From: SZUA-254 sp035292425
Lineage (GTDB): Bacteria; Bacteroidota; Ignavibacteria; UBA10030; SZUA-254
DNA length: 12,031 bases
Assembly (NCBI GenBank): GCA_035292425.1
Contig: DATDQD010000129.1
Coordinates: forward strand, 1 to 12,031
Reading direction: 5' to 3'
Shown: piece by piece, positions 1-6,145 of the stretch
Layout of the letters: the number at the start of each line of letters is the position of its first letter
Position numbering within the stretch: position 1 is the stretch's first letter
Made by a program: the position numbers and the translations under genes
Notes under the pieces: model-generated
Told to the model about the DNA's origin: nothing
The model's database searches: none
What the model saw: only the letters and a program-made list of their open reading frames with translations

Positions 1-2
1 AC

Positions 3-1442
3 GCCCGATGGGTCATCCCGCCGACGGAGGGATCCGCGGCGGATTTCAGGGACATCCTGACGATCCTCCACGTCCAGAATATCTATACCGTGAGGCTCCA
101 GGCGGGCCCGGGCGGGTTCCCGTTCACGCTCCGCTGGAACAACGACAACTTCCCCGCGGGGAAATTCACGCTGCGGGACAAGGCGACGGGGGGATCGCAG
201 ATCCTGGTGAACATGAAGACCCAGGATGCCTGCACCGTCGCGACTCCGACGATCACCCAGGTGGAAATCGTCCATGACGGACCCGAATTCTTCCCCTTCA
301 GCGCGGGCTGGAATATCGTGTCGCTGCCGTTGAAGCCCACCCTGACGAAGGACAAGAGCCTCATCTTCCCGTCCGCGGTCTCGAAGGCGTTTTACTTCGA
401 CAACGGGTACCAGTTTGCCGACTCCCTCGACAACGGCATCGCCTACTGGCTGAAATTCAGCAACGCGCAGAACATCGGCATCGACGGTGACACCGTGGAG
501 GCTGACACCATCCCGCTCTCCGCCGGATGGAATATGATCGGCACCATTACCCTGCCCGTTCCGACAGCGGGGATCGTTCAACAGCCTTCGAACATCGTGG
601 TCAGCAGCTACTTCGGTTTCCCCGGGAGCTACATCCCGACCACCACGATCGAACCGGCGCGGGGCTACTGGGTCAAGGCCGGCGCCCCCGGCACGCTCAT
701 CCTCTCCTCGGGGGCGGCGGCGGCCCCGAAAGCCCGGACCGTTCCGGCTGAATGGGAGGCGCTCTCCGCCATGAACGGCGTCACGCTCACGGACCGGCAC
801 GGTTTCCGGCACACGCTCCGTTTCGGGGAAACATACCCTGACGGCGTTCATCCGCGCTCGTACGAATTGCCGCCGCCTCCGCCGGCAGGAATCTTCGACG
901 CGCGCTTCGCTTCGGACCTGGCCGCCGAACTGCTCGAGGCGGGGACCGTATCGTCTCCCATCCTCCTTCGCGGGGCCAGGTACCCGGTGACGATCGAGTT
1001 GACCCCGGGCGGGACGGGGCATCCCGGGACCGTCGACCTCGTCGATGTCGTCACGGGCGCGACCGTCGCGACGAACGTCGGTCCGGGAAGCCCCTTTGTC
1101 CTCCGCGATGCCTCCGTGACTTCACTGATCATCCGGGCGGGGGGCGTCGCGGACGTCCCGGCGGTGTTCGCGCTTCACCAGAATTTCCCCAATCCGTTCA
1201 ATCCCGCGACGGCGATCACCTTCGATCTTGCCTCCGGCGCCACCGTGTCGGTGAGGGTCTACAACATCCTCGGACAGACCGTGGCCCGACTCGCGGAGAA
1301 CCGGAATTTCGACGCGGGAAGGCACAGGCTCGATTTCAGGGCTGATGCGCTCGGCTCCGGCATCTATTTCTGCAGAATGGAGGCGATCGGCCTTGATGGC
1401 GCGATCCGCATATTTTCCGTGAAGATGCTCCTGGTAAAATGA
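3..1442 (+). CDS. T9SS-sorted secreted/surface protein, 3' part (5' end outside window)
   Basis: The reading frame is open from the first bases of the window to the TGA at 1440-1442 and shows 479 residues, so the gene begins upstream. The GTG at 90 is not a credible start because protein-like sequence continues before it. Counting from position 3, residues about 30-90 form a beta-rich segment. Residues about 98-165 and 171-230 are two related copies of a domain beginning SAGWN (W103, W176) and ending with an aromatic YWLK/YWVK strand. A Pro-rich stretch (ELPPPPPAGIFDARF) follows, then a C-terminal T9SS type A sorting domain of about 85 residues with NFPNPFNP at 394-401, VRVYNILGQ and GSGIYF. 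Family knowledge: this C-terminal domain directs export through the outer membrane by the type IX system, and is then usually cleaved. The protein's own function is not recognisable. The downstream gene, prs, is separated by a hairpin and a promoter, so this is probably the last gene of its transcript. Confidence 0.88.
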   Translation, partial: ARWVIPPTEGSAADFRDILTILHVQNIYTVRLQAGPGGFPFTLRWNNDNFPAGKFTLRDKATGGSQILVNMKTQDACTVATPTITQVEIVHDGPEFFPFSAGWNIVSLPLKPTLTKDKSLIFPSAVSKAFYFDNGYQFADSLDNGIAYWLKFSNAQNIGIDGDTVEADTIPLSAGWNMIGTITLPVPTAGIVQQPSNIVVSSYFGFPGSYIPTTTIEPARGYWVKAGAPGTLILSSGAAAAPKARTVPAEWEALSAMNGVTLTDRHGFRHTLRFGETYPDGVHPRSYELPPPPPAGIFDARFASDLAAELLEAGTVSSPILLRGARYPVTIELTPGGTGHPGTVDLVDVVTGATVATNVGPGSPFVLRDASVTSLIIRAGGVADVPAVFALHQNFPNPFNPATAITFDLASGATVSVRVYNILGQTVARLAENRNFDAGRHRLDFRADALGSGIYFCRMEAIGLDGAIRIFSVKMLLVK

Positions 1443-1454
1443 TTGATGGTGAGT

Positions 1455-1481
1455 CCGGCGGCCGCGTGCAACGGCCGCCGG
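1455..1481 (+). terminator. GC-rich hairpin after the T9SS gene, possible terminator
   Basis: A perfect 10-bp inverted repeat (1455-1464 with 1472-1481, cggcggccg core) encloses a 7-nt loop, 12 nt after the stop of the secreted-protein gene. It would be very stable as RNA. There is no run of T after it, so it is not a classic intrinsic terminator. It may instead protect the mRNA 3' end or stop transcription with help. Its position between a stop codon and the next promoter supports an end-of-transcript role. Confidence 0.5.
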
Positions 1482-1549
1482 GGCCCGTCCCCGTACGGTC
1501 ACAGGGATACCGCCCCGCACGGGCTTCCGACGGATGCTCCCTCCGGATG

Positions 1550-1578
1550 TTGCAATAGATCACGGAATTCAGTATAAT
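1550..1578 (+). promoter_or_regulatory. Probable housekeeping-sigma promoter for prs
   Basis: TTGCAA at 1550-1555 and a perfect TATAAT at 1573-1578 are separated by 17 bp, the ideal spacing for a sigma-70 type promoter. The local sequence is AT-rich against GC-rich surroundings. Transcription would start near 1585, giving a leader of about 80 nt before the prs start. It sits after the hairpin that ends the previous gene, so it likely drives prs, rplY and pth and perhaps the genes after them. Not tested; the match is by eye. Confidence 0.65.
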
Positions 1579-1650
1579 AATTGCTCCTGACTCTGCGGAA
1601 GCCTCTTTTGCTTCGCATTCCGGCGAATTTCCCTGAAAATACTCATCCGG

Positions 1651-1665
1651 ATGTACGTTTTTTAA
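1651..1665 (+). other. Four-codon mini-ORF abutting the prs start
   Basis: ATG TAC GTT TTT TAA lies directly before the prs ATG (TAAATG), in the same frame. Neither it nor the prs start has a visible Shine-Dalgarno sequence; the stretch before prs is T-rich. A 10-bp palindrome, catccggatg (1644-1653), overlaps its start codon. It could be chance, a re-initiation device, or simply the AT-rich leader common where initiation does not rely on Shine-Dalgarno pairing. Confidence 0.2.
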
Positions 1666-2613
1666 ATGCCTGAGCTGAAGATATTTGCGGGGCGCTCGAA
1701 CAGGGCGCTCGCCGAAAAAATCGCGTCAAACCTGGGAGTTCCGCTCGGCAGCTGCGTTCTGAGGAACTTCAGCGACGGGGAAATCTGGGTAAAATTCAGC
1801 GAGAATGTCAGGGGGACGGACGTCTTCATCATTCAGTCGACGAATCCGCCGGCCGAGAACCTGATGGAGCTCCTGATCATGATCGATGCCGCCAAACGCG
1901 CCTCCGCGAGGAAGGTGACGGCGGTGATCCCCTATTTCGGGTACGCGAGGCAGGACCGGAAGGACCAGCCGAGGGTTTCGATCACGGCAAAACTCGTCGC
2001 CAACCTCATCACCACGGCGGGCGCCGACAGGGTCATCACGATGGATCTGCACGCGCCGCAGATCCAGGGTTTTTTCGACATACCGGTCGACCATCTCTAT
2101 TCATCGACGCTCTACTCGGTGTTTTTCAGCAGGAACAAGATTTCCAATCTCGCCGTCGTGTCTCCCGACGTCGGCGGGATCAAGATGGCGAGGGCGTTCG
2201 CCAAGCGTCTCGAAGCCGACCTCATCCTGATCGACAAGCGGCGCCCCACGGCGAACCTTGCGGAAGTGATGAACGTCATCGGTACCGTCGAGGGAAGGAA
2301 CATCCTGATCGTCGACGACCTGATCGACACGGGCGGGACGTTCTGCGGGGCCGCCGACGCGCTCAGGGCGAACGGGGCCCTCGAGATCTTCGGCGCCTGC
2401 ACGCACCCGATACTGTCGGGGGACGCGCTGGAGAGGATACAGAAGTCGGCCGTGTCGAAGGTGTACGTGACCGACACGATACCGATTACCGCGCCGGCCG
2501 GGAGCACGGACAAAATCGACGTCCTCACCGTTTCGGACATCTTCGGCGAGGCGATCCGGCGGGGTTTTTCAAACCAGTCGATCAGTTCGCTGTTCGACGT
2601 GGATAAAAGTTAA
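1666..2613 (+). CDS. prs: Ribose-phosphate pyrophosphokinase (PRPP synthetase)
   Basis: This enzyme makes 5-phosphoribosyl-1-pyrophosphate from ribose 5-phosphate and ATP in the cytoplasm, feeding purine, pyrimidine, NAD, histidine and tryptophan synthesis. The 315-residue length is the usual class I size. Visible motifs are the N-terminal FSDGEI (35-40), YFGYARQDRKD (89-99, ATP and catalytic loop), MDLHAPQIQGFFD (125-137, metal-binding His128), the flexible-loop KRR (190-192) and the PRPP-binding signature DDLIDTGGT (216-224). No key residue is missing. The ATG at 1666 is the only sensible start because an in-frame TAA immediately precedes it and MPELKIFAG matches the family's N-terminus. 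It has its own promoter upstream and is followed after 16 bp by rplY, an arrangement (prs-ctc-pth) seen widely in bacteria and consistent with one transcript. Confidence 0.97.
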   Translation: MPELKIFAGRSNRALAEKIASNLGVPLGSCVLRNFSDGEIWVKFSENVRGTDVFIIQSTNPPAENLMELLIMIDAAKRASARKVTAVIPYFGYARQDRKDQPRVSITAKLVANLITTAGADRVITMDLHAPQIQGFFDIPVDHLYSSTLYSVFFSRNKISNLAVVSPDVGGIKMARAFAKRLEADLILIDKRRPTANLAEVMNVIGTVEGRNILIVDDLIDTGGTFCGAADALRANGALEIFGACTHPILSGDALERIQKSAVSKVYVTDTIPITAPAGSTDKIDVLTVSDIFGEAIRRGFSNQSISSLFDVDKS

Positions 2614-2629
2614 CGCGAGGACACACAGC

Positions 2630-3412
2630 ATGCACGAAATCTCGATCCAGGCAGAAACCAGGAACACGACGGGACGCGGCGGACGCGCCCTTCGGCGCGA
2701 GGGGAAGGTGCCCGGGATTTACTACATCCACGGCGAAACGAACATCCCCTTCACGGTGACGGGCAAAAGCCTCCAGCCCCTCATCTTCACCACCGAGTCG
2801 CACATCATCAACCTGAAGTTCGCCGACGGAGGGGAGAAGAAGTGCATCCTGCGCGACGTGCAGTTCGACCCGGTCACCGACCTGCCGATCCACGTCGACC
2901 TCCAGGGTCTCCGCGAGAACGAGGAGATCACCCTCGAGATCCCGGTCGTCATCACCGGCGGCACGCCGGCGGGCGTGAAGGACGGAGGGGTCCTCCAGCA
3001 GTCGATCCGCAGGCTCAGGATCTCGTGCTTCCCGAAGAACATCCCGAATCACATCGAGGTGAACGCGGAGGAGCTGAAGATGAACCAGTTCGTGCACGTG
3101 AGGGACATCAGACTCGCGGACGTCACCATCCTCGCCCACGAGGACGACACGATCCTGGGCGTCATCCCGCCGACGGTCGAGAAGGAAGCGACGCCGGAGG
3201 CGGCGGTCGAAGGCGCGGCGGTCGAACCCGAAGTGATCGCGAAGGGCAAGAAGCCGGAGGAGGGCGCGGAAGCGCCGGCGGGAGAGGCGAAAGTCGAAGC
3301 CCCCGGGAAGGCGGCAGCCCCCGGGAAGGCGGCAGCCCCCGCGAAGGCGACAGCCCCCGGGAAGGCACCAGCCCCCGGGAAGGCTCCCGCGAAAGAGGAA
3401 AAGAAGAAATAA
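2630..3412 (+). CDS. rplY: 50S ribosomal protein L25/general stress protein CTC with repeat-rich tail
   Basis: This is a 5S rRNA-binding protein of the large subunit, in the long CTC/TL5 form. Residues 1-95 are the L25 RNA-binding domain (TGRGGRALRREGKVPGIYY near the N-terminus, DVQFDPVTD and PIHVDL in the centre). Residues about 96-183 are the TL5/CTC beta domain (EIPVVITGGTPAGVKDGGVL, later HVRDIRL and DDTILGVIPP). From about residue 184 the protein continues as a low-complexity Ala/Pro/Glu/Lys tail that includes five copies of an APGKAA-like hexapeptide (224-253) and ends in EEKKK. The 260-residue total is longer than the usual 185-220. A GAGG 9 nt before the ATG supports the start. It lies 16 bp after prs and 24 bp before pth, fitting a translation-related operon. 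Confidence 0.95.
   Translation: MHEISIQAETRNTTGRGGRALRREGKVPGIYYIHGETNIPFTVTGKSLQPLIFTTESHIINLKFADGGEKKCILRDVQFDPVTDLPIHVDLQGLRENEEITLEIPVVITGGTPAGVKDGGVLQQSIRRLRISCFPKNIPNHIEVNAEELKMNQFVHVRDIRLADVTILAHEDDTILGVIPPTVEKEATPEAAVEGAAVEPEVIAKGKKPEEGAEAPAGEAKVEAPGKAAAPGKAAAPAKATAPGKAPAPGKAPAKEEKKK
3299..3388 (+). repeat. Five tandem 18-bp repeats inside rplY
   Basis: The unit gcccccgggaaggcggca occurs at 3299-3316 and identically at 3317-3334, then with a few changes at 3335-3352, 3353-3370 and 3371-3388. It is in frame, each copy encoding APGKAA or a close variant (APAKAT, APGKAP). The first two copies are identical, suggesting recent duplication by slippage or unequal exchange; an 18-bp unit leaves the frame intact whatever the copy number. 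Confidence 0.95.
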
Positions 3413-3436
3413 CCGGCCCCCGCGTCCGGTGAGTCA

Positions 3437-4006
3437 ATGTACCTTATCGTCGGGCTGGGGAATCCGGGATCGGAATACGACGGCACGAGGCATAACATCG
3501 GCTTCGACGTCGTGGAAAAGATCGCCGCCGACCTGCGCATCCGGTTCCACGCGCACCGGCTCCACAGGAGCGCGGCCGGGCGGAAATACGGCGCCGATAT
3601 CGTTCTTTCACAGCCGCGGATCTACATGAACAATTCGGGCGAGGCTGTCCGGTCGCTCCTTGCTGAGCACGGGCTCCCCCCCGAAAGGCTGATCGTCTGC
3701 TGCGACGACCTCCACCTCCCGCTGGGAGCGGTCAGGCTGAGGAAAAAAGGCGGCGGCGGCGGTCACAACGGCCTGCTGTCGGTGATCCGGGAGATCGGGG
3801 GCGCTGAATTCCCCCGCCTCCGCTGCGGCATCCGGGGAGCGGGCGTGCCCGGACCGGGCCAGGCCACCGCGGGCTATGTTCTTTCAACGTTTGAACCCGG
3901 CGAGCTCTCCGTCGCCGCGGAAATGGCGGAGCGGGCGGCAGATTCAGTCATGATGATCGTGCGGGACGGAATCGACCGCGCGATGAACGCCGTCAATACG
4001 AAGTAA
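3437..4006 (+). CDS. pth: Peptidyl-tRNA hydrolase
   Basis: Pth cleaves the ester bond of peptidyl-tRNA released by abortive translation, recycling tRNA in the cytoplasm. The 189 residues match the bacterial Pth1 family. Visible motifs: LIVGLGNPGSEYDGTRHNIGF (3-23) with the catalytic His19 and binding Asn9; YMNNSGEAV with Asn65; CCDDLHLPLG with Asp90, equivalent to the Asp that orients the histidine; and GGGGGHNGL (105-113) with His110 and Asn111. All catalytic and substrate-binding positions are present. The ATG at 3437 starts right at the first beta strand (MYLIVGLG), as is usual, with a GGTGAG a few bases upstream. It follows rplY by 24 bp, the classic ctc-pth pairing, and is separated from rpsF by 82 bp that contain a hairpin. 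Confidence 0.96.
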   Translation: MYLIVGLGNPGSEYDGTRHNIGFDVVEKIAADLRIRFHAHRLHRSAAGRKYGADIVLSQPRIYMNNSGEAVRSLLAEHGLPPERLIVCCDDLHLPLGAVRLRKKGGGGGHNGLLSVIREIGGAEFPRLRCGIRGAGVPGPGQATAGYVLSTFEPGELSVAAEMAERAADSVMMIVRDGIDRAMNAVNTK

Positions 4007-4021
4007 AATACCATAACCCTG

Positions 4022-4061
4022 TTCCCGGGTTCACCGGCCAGTCCGGTCGATTCTCCGGGGA
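4022..4061 (+). promoter_or_regulatory. Structured leader before rpsF, possible S6:S18 autoregulatory RNA
   Basis: The 82-bp gap between pth and rpsF can fold into a two-part stem-loop. An outer stem pairs 4022-4029 with 4054-4061 (six Watson-Crick pairs and two G-U). An asymmetric internal loop (3 and 6 nt) follows, and an inner 5-bp stem accgg/ccggt (4033-4037 with 4043-4047) closes a 5-nt loop. Family knowledge: many bacteria carry an RNA before rpsF, with exposed CCG bases, bound by the S6-S18 dimer as negative feedback. Position and CCG content fit; I cannot confirm the consensus by eye. The same structure could instead attenuate or stabilise the mRNA. Confidence 0.35.
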
Positions 4062-4088
4062 TCTTGTTCAACAGTCCAGAGGGATACC

Positions 4089-4508
4089 ATGTCATCGGCG
4101 CGAAAAACCTACGAAACAACCTACATCGTCAACGCCTCGCTCGAGGACTCGCAGATCGAGGCGGCGATCACCCATGTCGCTGAAGTCATCGAACGGAACG
4201 GCGGCGCCATCACCGCGACGAACCGCTGGGGCCGGAAACGGCTGGCGTACCCCATCGAGAAGAAAAACAACGGGTTTTACGTCAACATCGAATTCGCCGG
4301 TCCCGGGCAGCTCATCGGCCAGCTCGAGCGCGTCTATATTCTTGACGAAAACATCCTCCGCTTCCTGACCATCCAGCTCGACAAACACGCGATCGCGGCG
4401 AAGGCGAAATCTGCGGCGGAGATGGCGGTCCCCGAAGCGCCCGAGCCGCCGAAACCCCCGGCGAAGGAGCCGGAGTCCCGCGCTCCCCTCTTCGCCGAGG
4501 AAAACTGA
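4089..4508 (+). CDS. rpsF: 30S ribosomal protein S6
   Basis: S6 binds the central domain of 16S rRNA as a dimer with S18. The core fold is clear: YETTYIVNASL at 8-18, the NGGAITATNRWGRKRLAYPI segment at 37-56 with the conserved Trp47, NGFYVNIEF shortly after, and RVYILDENILRFLTI near residue 80-95. After about residue 108 the protein carries an Ala/Pro/Glu-rich tail ending in LFAEEN, giving 139 residues against roughly 95-100 for the core; such tails vary between lineages. A good AGAGGG lies 5 nt before the ATG, clearly fixing the start. rpsR follows after 70 bp. No single-strand-binding protein gene lies between rpsF and rpsR, unlike the rpsF-ssb-rpsR order of many bacteria. Confidence 0.96.
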   Translation: MSSARKTYETTYIVNASLEDSQIEAAITHVAEVIERNGGAITATNRWGRKRLAYPIEKKNNGFYVNIEFAGPGQLIGQLERVYILDENILRFLTIQLDKHAIAAKAKSAAEMAVPEAPEPPKPPAKEPESRAPLFAEEN

Positions 4509-4578
4509 CGATTCGCGCCCGACAGACCGCCGACACGGACACCTATTTCCATCACCAAAGGAATCGAAAGGTACGCCA

Positions 4579-4818
4579 ATGGCCAAACAGGAACAGCAGC
4601 TGAAAAAACGGAGATCGTGCCGCTTCTGCGACAATGATGAGACCTACATCGACTACAAGGACGAACGCCGTCTCTCGCGCTTCATTTCCGAGCAGGGGAA
4701 AATCATCCCCAAGCGCATCACGGGCAACTGCGCGAAACACCAGCGCCACCTCGTGCAGGCGATCAAGCGGGCGCGGCACCTCGCCCTGATCCCTTTCGTC
4801 TCGGAATCGATCCGCTGA
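4579..4818 (+). CDS. rpsR: 30S ribosomal protein S18, zinc-binding (C+) form
   Basis: S18 partners S6 on the platform of the 30S subunit. The 79 residues span the full family length, with the conserved YIDYKDERRLSRFI (23-36), GKIIPKRITGNC (40-51) and KHQRHLVQAIKRARHLALIPF. Cys14 and Cys17 (CRFC) together with Cys51 and His54 (CAKH) form a CxxC...CxxH set that matches the zinc-ribbon C+ version of S18, in contrast to the C- version that lost these residues. GAAAGG 7 nt upstream supports the ATG. It sits between rpsF and rplI in the standard order, so all three are probably co-transcribed. Confidence 0.96.
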   Translation: MAKQEQQLKKRRSCRFCDNDETYIDYKDERRLSRFISEQGKIIPKRITGNCAKHQRHLVQAIKRARHLALIPFVSESIR

Positions 4819-4852
4819 CCACCCGACAGGACAACGACACAGGAGCAAGTTC

Positions 4853-5296
4853 ATGAAAATCATACTGAGGCAGGACTACGCGAAACTGGGAAAGATCGGC
4901 GAGGTCGTGGACGTCAAGGACGGTTTCGCACGGAATTTCCTGATCCCGAGGAACATCGGTTACCAGGCGACCGAGGGGAACATCCGCGCCCTCGACGAAG
5001 AGAAAAAGCAGCACGACAGTCGCCAGGGTAAGGAAGTCACCCGGGCCCGGAAACTCGCCGTGGAACTCGAAAAAACTTCCGTCACGCTCAAGATGAAGGT
5101 CGGCGAGGACGAACGGCTGTTCGGCACCGTGACATCCCAGATGGTCGCCGACGCGCTCGCGGAAAAGGGCTTCACCGTCGACAAGCGCATCATCGAGACC
5201 GAGGAACCGATCAAGGCACTCGGCATCTACTCGGTGAACCTCCGGCTCCACCCCTCGGTGGAAACGAAGGTCAAGGTCTGGGTTGTCAGGGAATGA
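4853..5296 (+). CDS. rplI: 50S ribosomal protein L9
   Basis: L9 binds domain V of 23S rRNA near the L1 stalk and helps hold reading frame. The N-terminal RNA-binding domain carries the signature GKIGEVVDVKDGFARNFLIP (13-32). A long charged helix follows (about 40-75), then the C-terminal domain (about 76-147) with GEDERLFGTVTSQMVADAL and HPSVETKVKVWV near the end. The 147-residue length is typical, and nothing is missing. AGGAG (4841-4845) lies 7 nt before the ATG. It follows rpsR by 34 bp. The 114 bp after it hold a weak hairpin and a possible promoter, so L9 is probably the last gene of the ribosomal unit, though read-through into the ccdA gene is possible. Confidence 0.96.
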   Translation: MKIILRQDYAKLGKIGEVVDVKDGFARNFLIPRNIGYQATEGNIRALDEEKKQHDSRQGKEVTRARKLAVELEKTSVTLKMKVGEDERLFGTVTSQMVADALAEKGFTVDKRIIETEEPIKALGIYSVNLRLHPSVETKVKVWVVRE

Positions 5297-5313
5297 ACAC
5301 TCACCCCGGCCTC

Positions 5314-5345
5314 CCGGCACGCCGCCGGATCGAGCCCCGGTTTCT
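5314..5345 (+). terminator. Weak hairpin after rplI, possible terminator
   Basis: A 5-bp GC stem ccggc/gccgg (5314-5318 with 5324-5328) with a 5-nt loop lies 17 nt after the L9 stop, and a short T-rich run (tttcttt, 5341-5347) follows after 12 bases. The stem is short and the T-run too distant for a standard intrinsic terminator, so this is only a candidate boundary between the ribosomal genes and ccdA. Confidence 0.2.
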
Positions 5346-5373
5346 TTGAATTTTCGGCGGAAATTGGTATGTT
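5346..5373 (+). promoter_or_regulatory. Candidate promoter for ccdA-korAB
   Basis: TTGAAT (5346-5351) and TATGTT (5368-5373) are spaced by 16 bp in a locally AT-rich stretch. The -10 matches consensus at four of six positions. The leader to the ccdA TTG would be about 30 nt. It fits the position where a new transcript for the redox genes would begin, but the match is imperfect. Confidence 0.35.
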
Positions 5374-5397
5374 GAGAGAACAGGAATCGTTTGAAAT

Positions 5398-5402
5398 GAG
5401 GT
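5398..5402 (+). promoter_or_regulatory. Ribosome binding site that fixes a TTG start
   Basis: GAGGT lies 8 nt before the TTG at 5411. The nearest in-frame ATG upstream (5396) is followed by an in-frame TAG at 5405, so it cannot start the protein, and the next in-frame ATG lies inside the mature sequence after the first membrane segment. TTG is therefore the start. Confidence 0.65.
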
Positions 5403-5410
5403 CGTAGGTT

Positions 5411-6145
5411 TTGGAAAACGTCACCGTTCTTCTTGCATTCGTGGCCGGCTTCGCTTCTTTTGTCTCCCCCTGCGTCCTCCCCATCGTGCCGGGTTATCTC
5501 TCATTCATTTCCGGCGTATCCTTCGAAGAAATGACGACATCCGCCGCCCGGTCCGAAACGCGCCGGCGGATTTTCCTGAATTCCCTCTTCTTCGTCATCG
5601 GGTTTTCCCTGGTCTTCATCGCGCTCGGGGCCTCCGCCACCTTCGTCGGGCAGCTGCTCCACGATCAGCTCCGCCTGATCACGAAGATCGCGGGGGGCGT
5701 GATCATCGTCTTCGGCCTCCACATGACCGGGCTCATCAAGATCCCGTTCCTCAATTACGAGAAGCGGTTTCACGCGAAAGGGCAGCCGCTCGGTGCTGCC
5801 GGGGCGCTCCTGGTGGGCCTCGCCTTCGCCTTCGGCTGGACCCCCTGCATCGGCCCGATCCTGGCGTCGATCCTCGCCGTGGCCAGCCAGCAGGAGAGCG
5901 TGACGGAGGGCATCGTCCTCCTCTCCTCCTACTCCGCCGGGCTGGGGATCCCCTTTATTCTCGCGGGGCTGAGCATCACGGTGTTTTACGGGCCCTTCAA
6001 CAGGATGAAACGGCACCTTCCCAAAATTGAGCTGGCGAGCGGCATTCTGCTCGTTATCGTCGGGGCCCTGATCATGACCAACTACCTGACGATCATCTCG
6101 GCATACCTGTCCCAGTGGTTCCCATTTTTAAACGAGATCGGATGA
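5411..6145 (+). CDS. ccdA: CcdA/DsbD-type transmembrane thiol-disulfide transporter
   Basis: CcdA-family proteins carry reducing power from cytoplasmic thioredoxin across the inner membrane, usually for cytochrome c maturation or periplasmic disulfide reduction. The 244 residues contain about six hydrophobic segments (roughly 5-30, 54-75, 90-108, 128-150, 163-190, 207-226). Two cysteines sit in the conserved settings: Cys21 in FVSPCVLPIVPGYLS and Cys146 in GWTPCIGPILA. These are the redox pair of the family. There are no attached thioredoxin domains, so this is the short CcdA form and not full DsbD. The start is a TTG supported by GAGGT upstream. Its stop overlaps the korA start by 4 nt (ATGA), implying translational coupling. 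No cytochrome c assembly or thioredoxin-like gene is beside it, so the outer partner is not visible here. The symbol is by family only. Confidence 0.9.
   Translation: MENVTVLLAFVAGFASFVSPCVLPIVPGYLSFISGVSFEEMTTSAARSETRRRIFLNSLFFVIGFSLVFIALGASATFVGQLLHDQLRLITKIAGGVIIVFGLHMTGLIKIPFLNYEKRFHAKGQPLGAAGALLVGLAFAFGWTPCIGPILASILAVASQQESVTEGIVLLSSYSAGLGIPFILAGLSITVFYGPFNRMKRHLPKIELASGILLVIVGALIMTNYLTIISAYLSQWFPFLNEIG

Noticed and set aside
90..92. GTG as the start of the T9SS gene
   Set aside because: Protein-like sequence in the same frame continues upstream to the window edge and no ribosome binding site precedes the GTG.
3299..3388. Tandem repeats as a CRISPR array
   Set aside because: Units are contiguous with no spacers, in frame and coding within rplY.
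2842..3432. A second + strand frame within rplY giving Arg/Gly/Pro-rich repeats
   Set aside because: It is the out-of-frame reading of the rplY coding sequence and its 18-bp repeat, not an independent gene.
6115..6141. ATG at 6115 as the start of korA
   Set aside because: It would overlap the ccdA coding sequence by 31 nt and add residues not typical of the family; 6142 or 6151 fit better.
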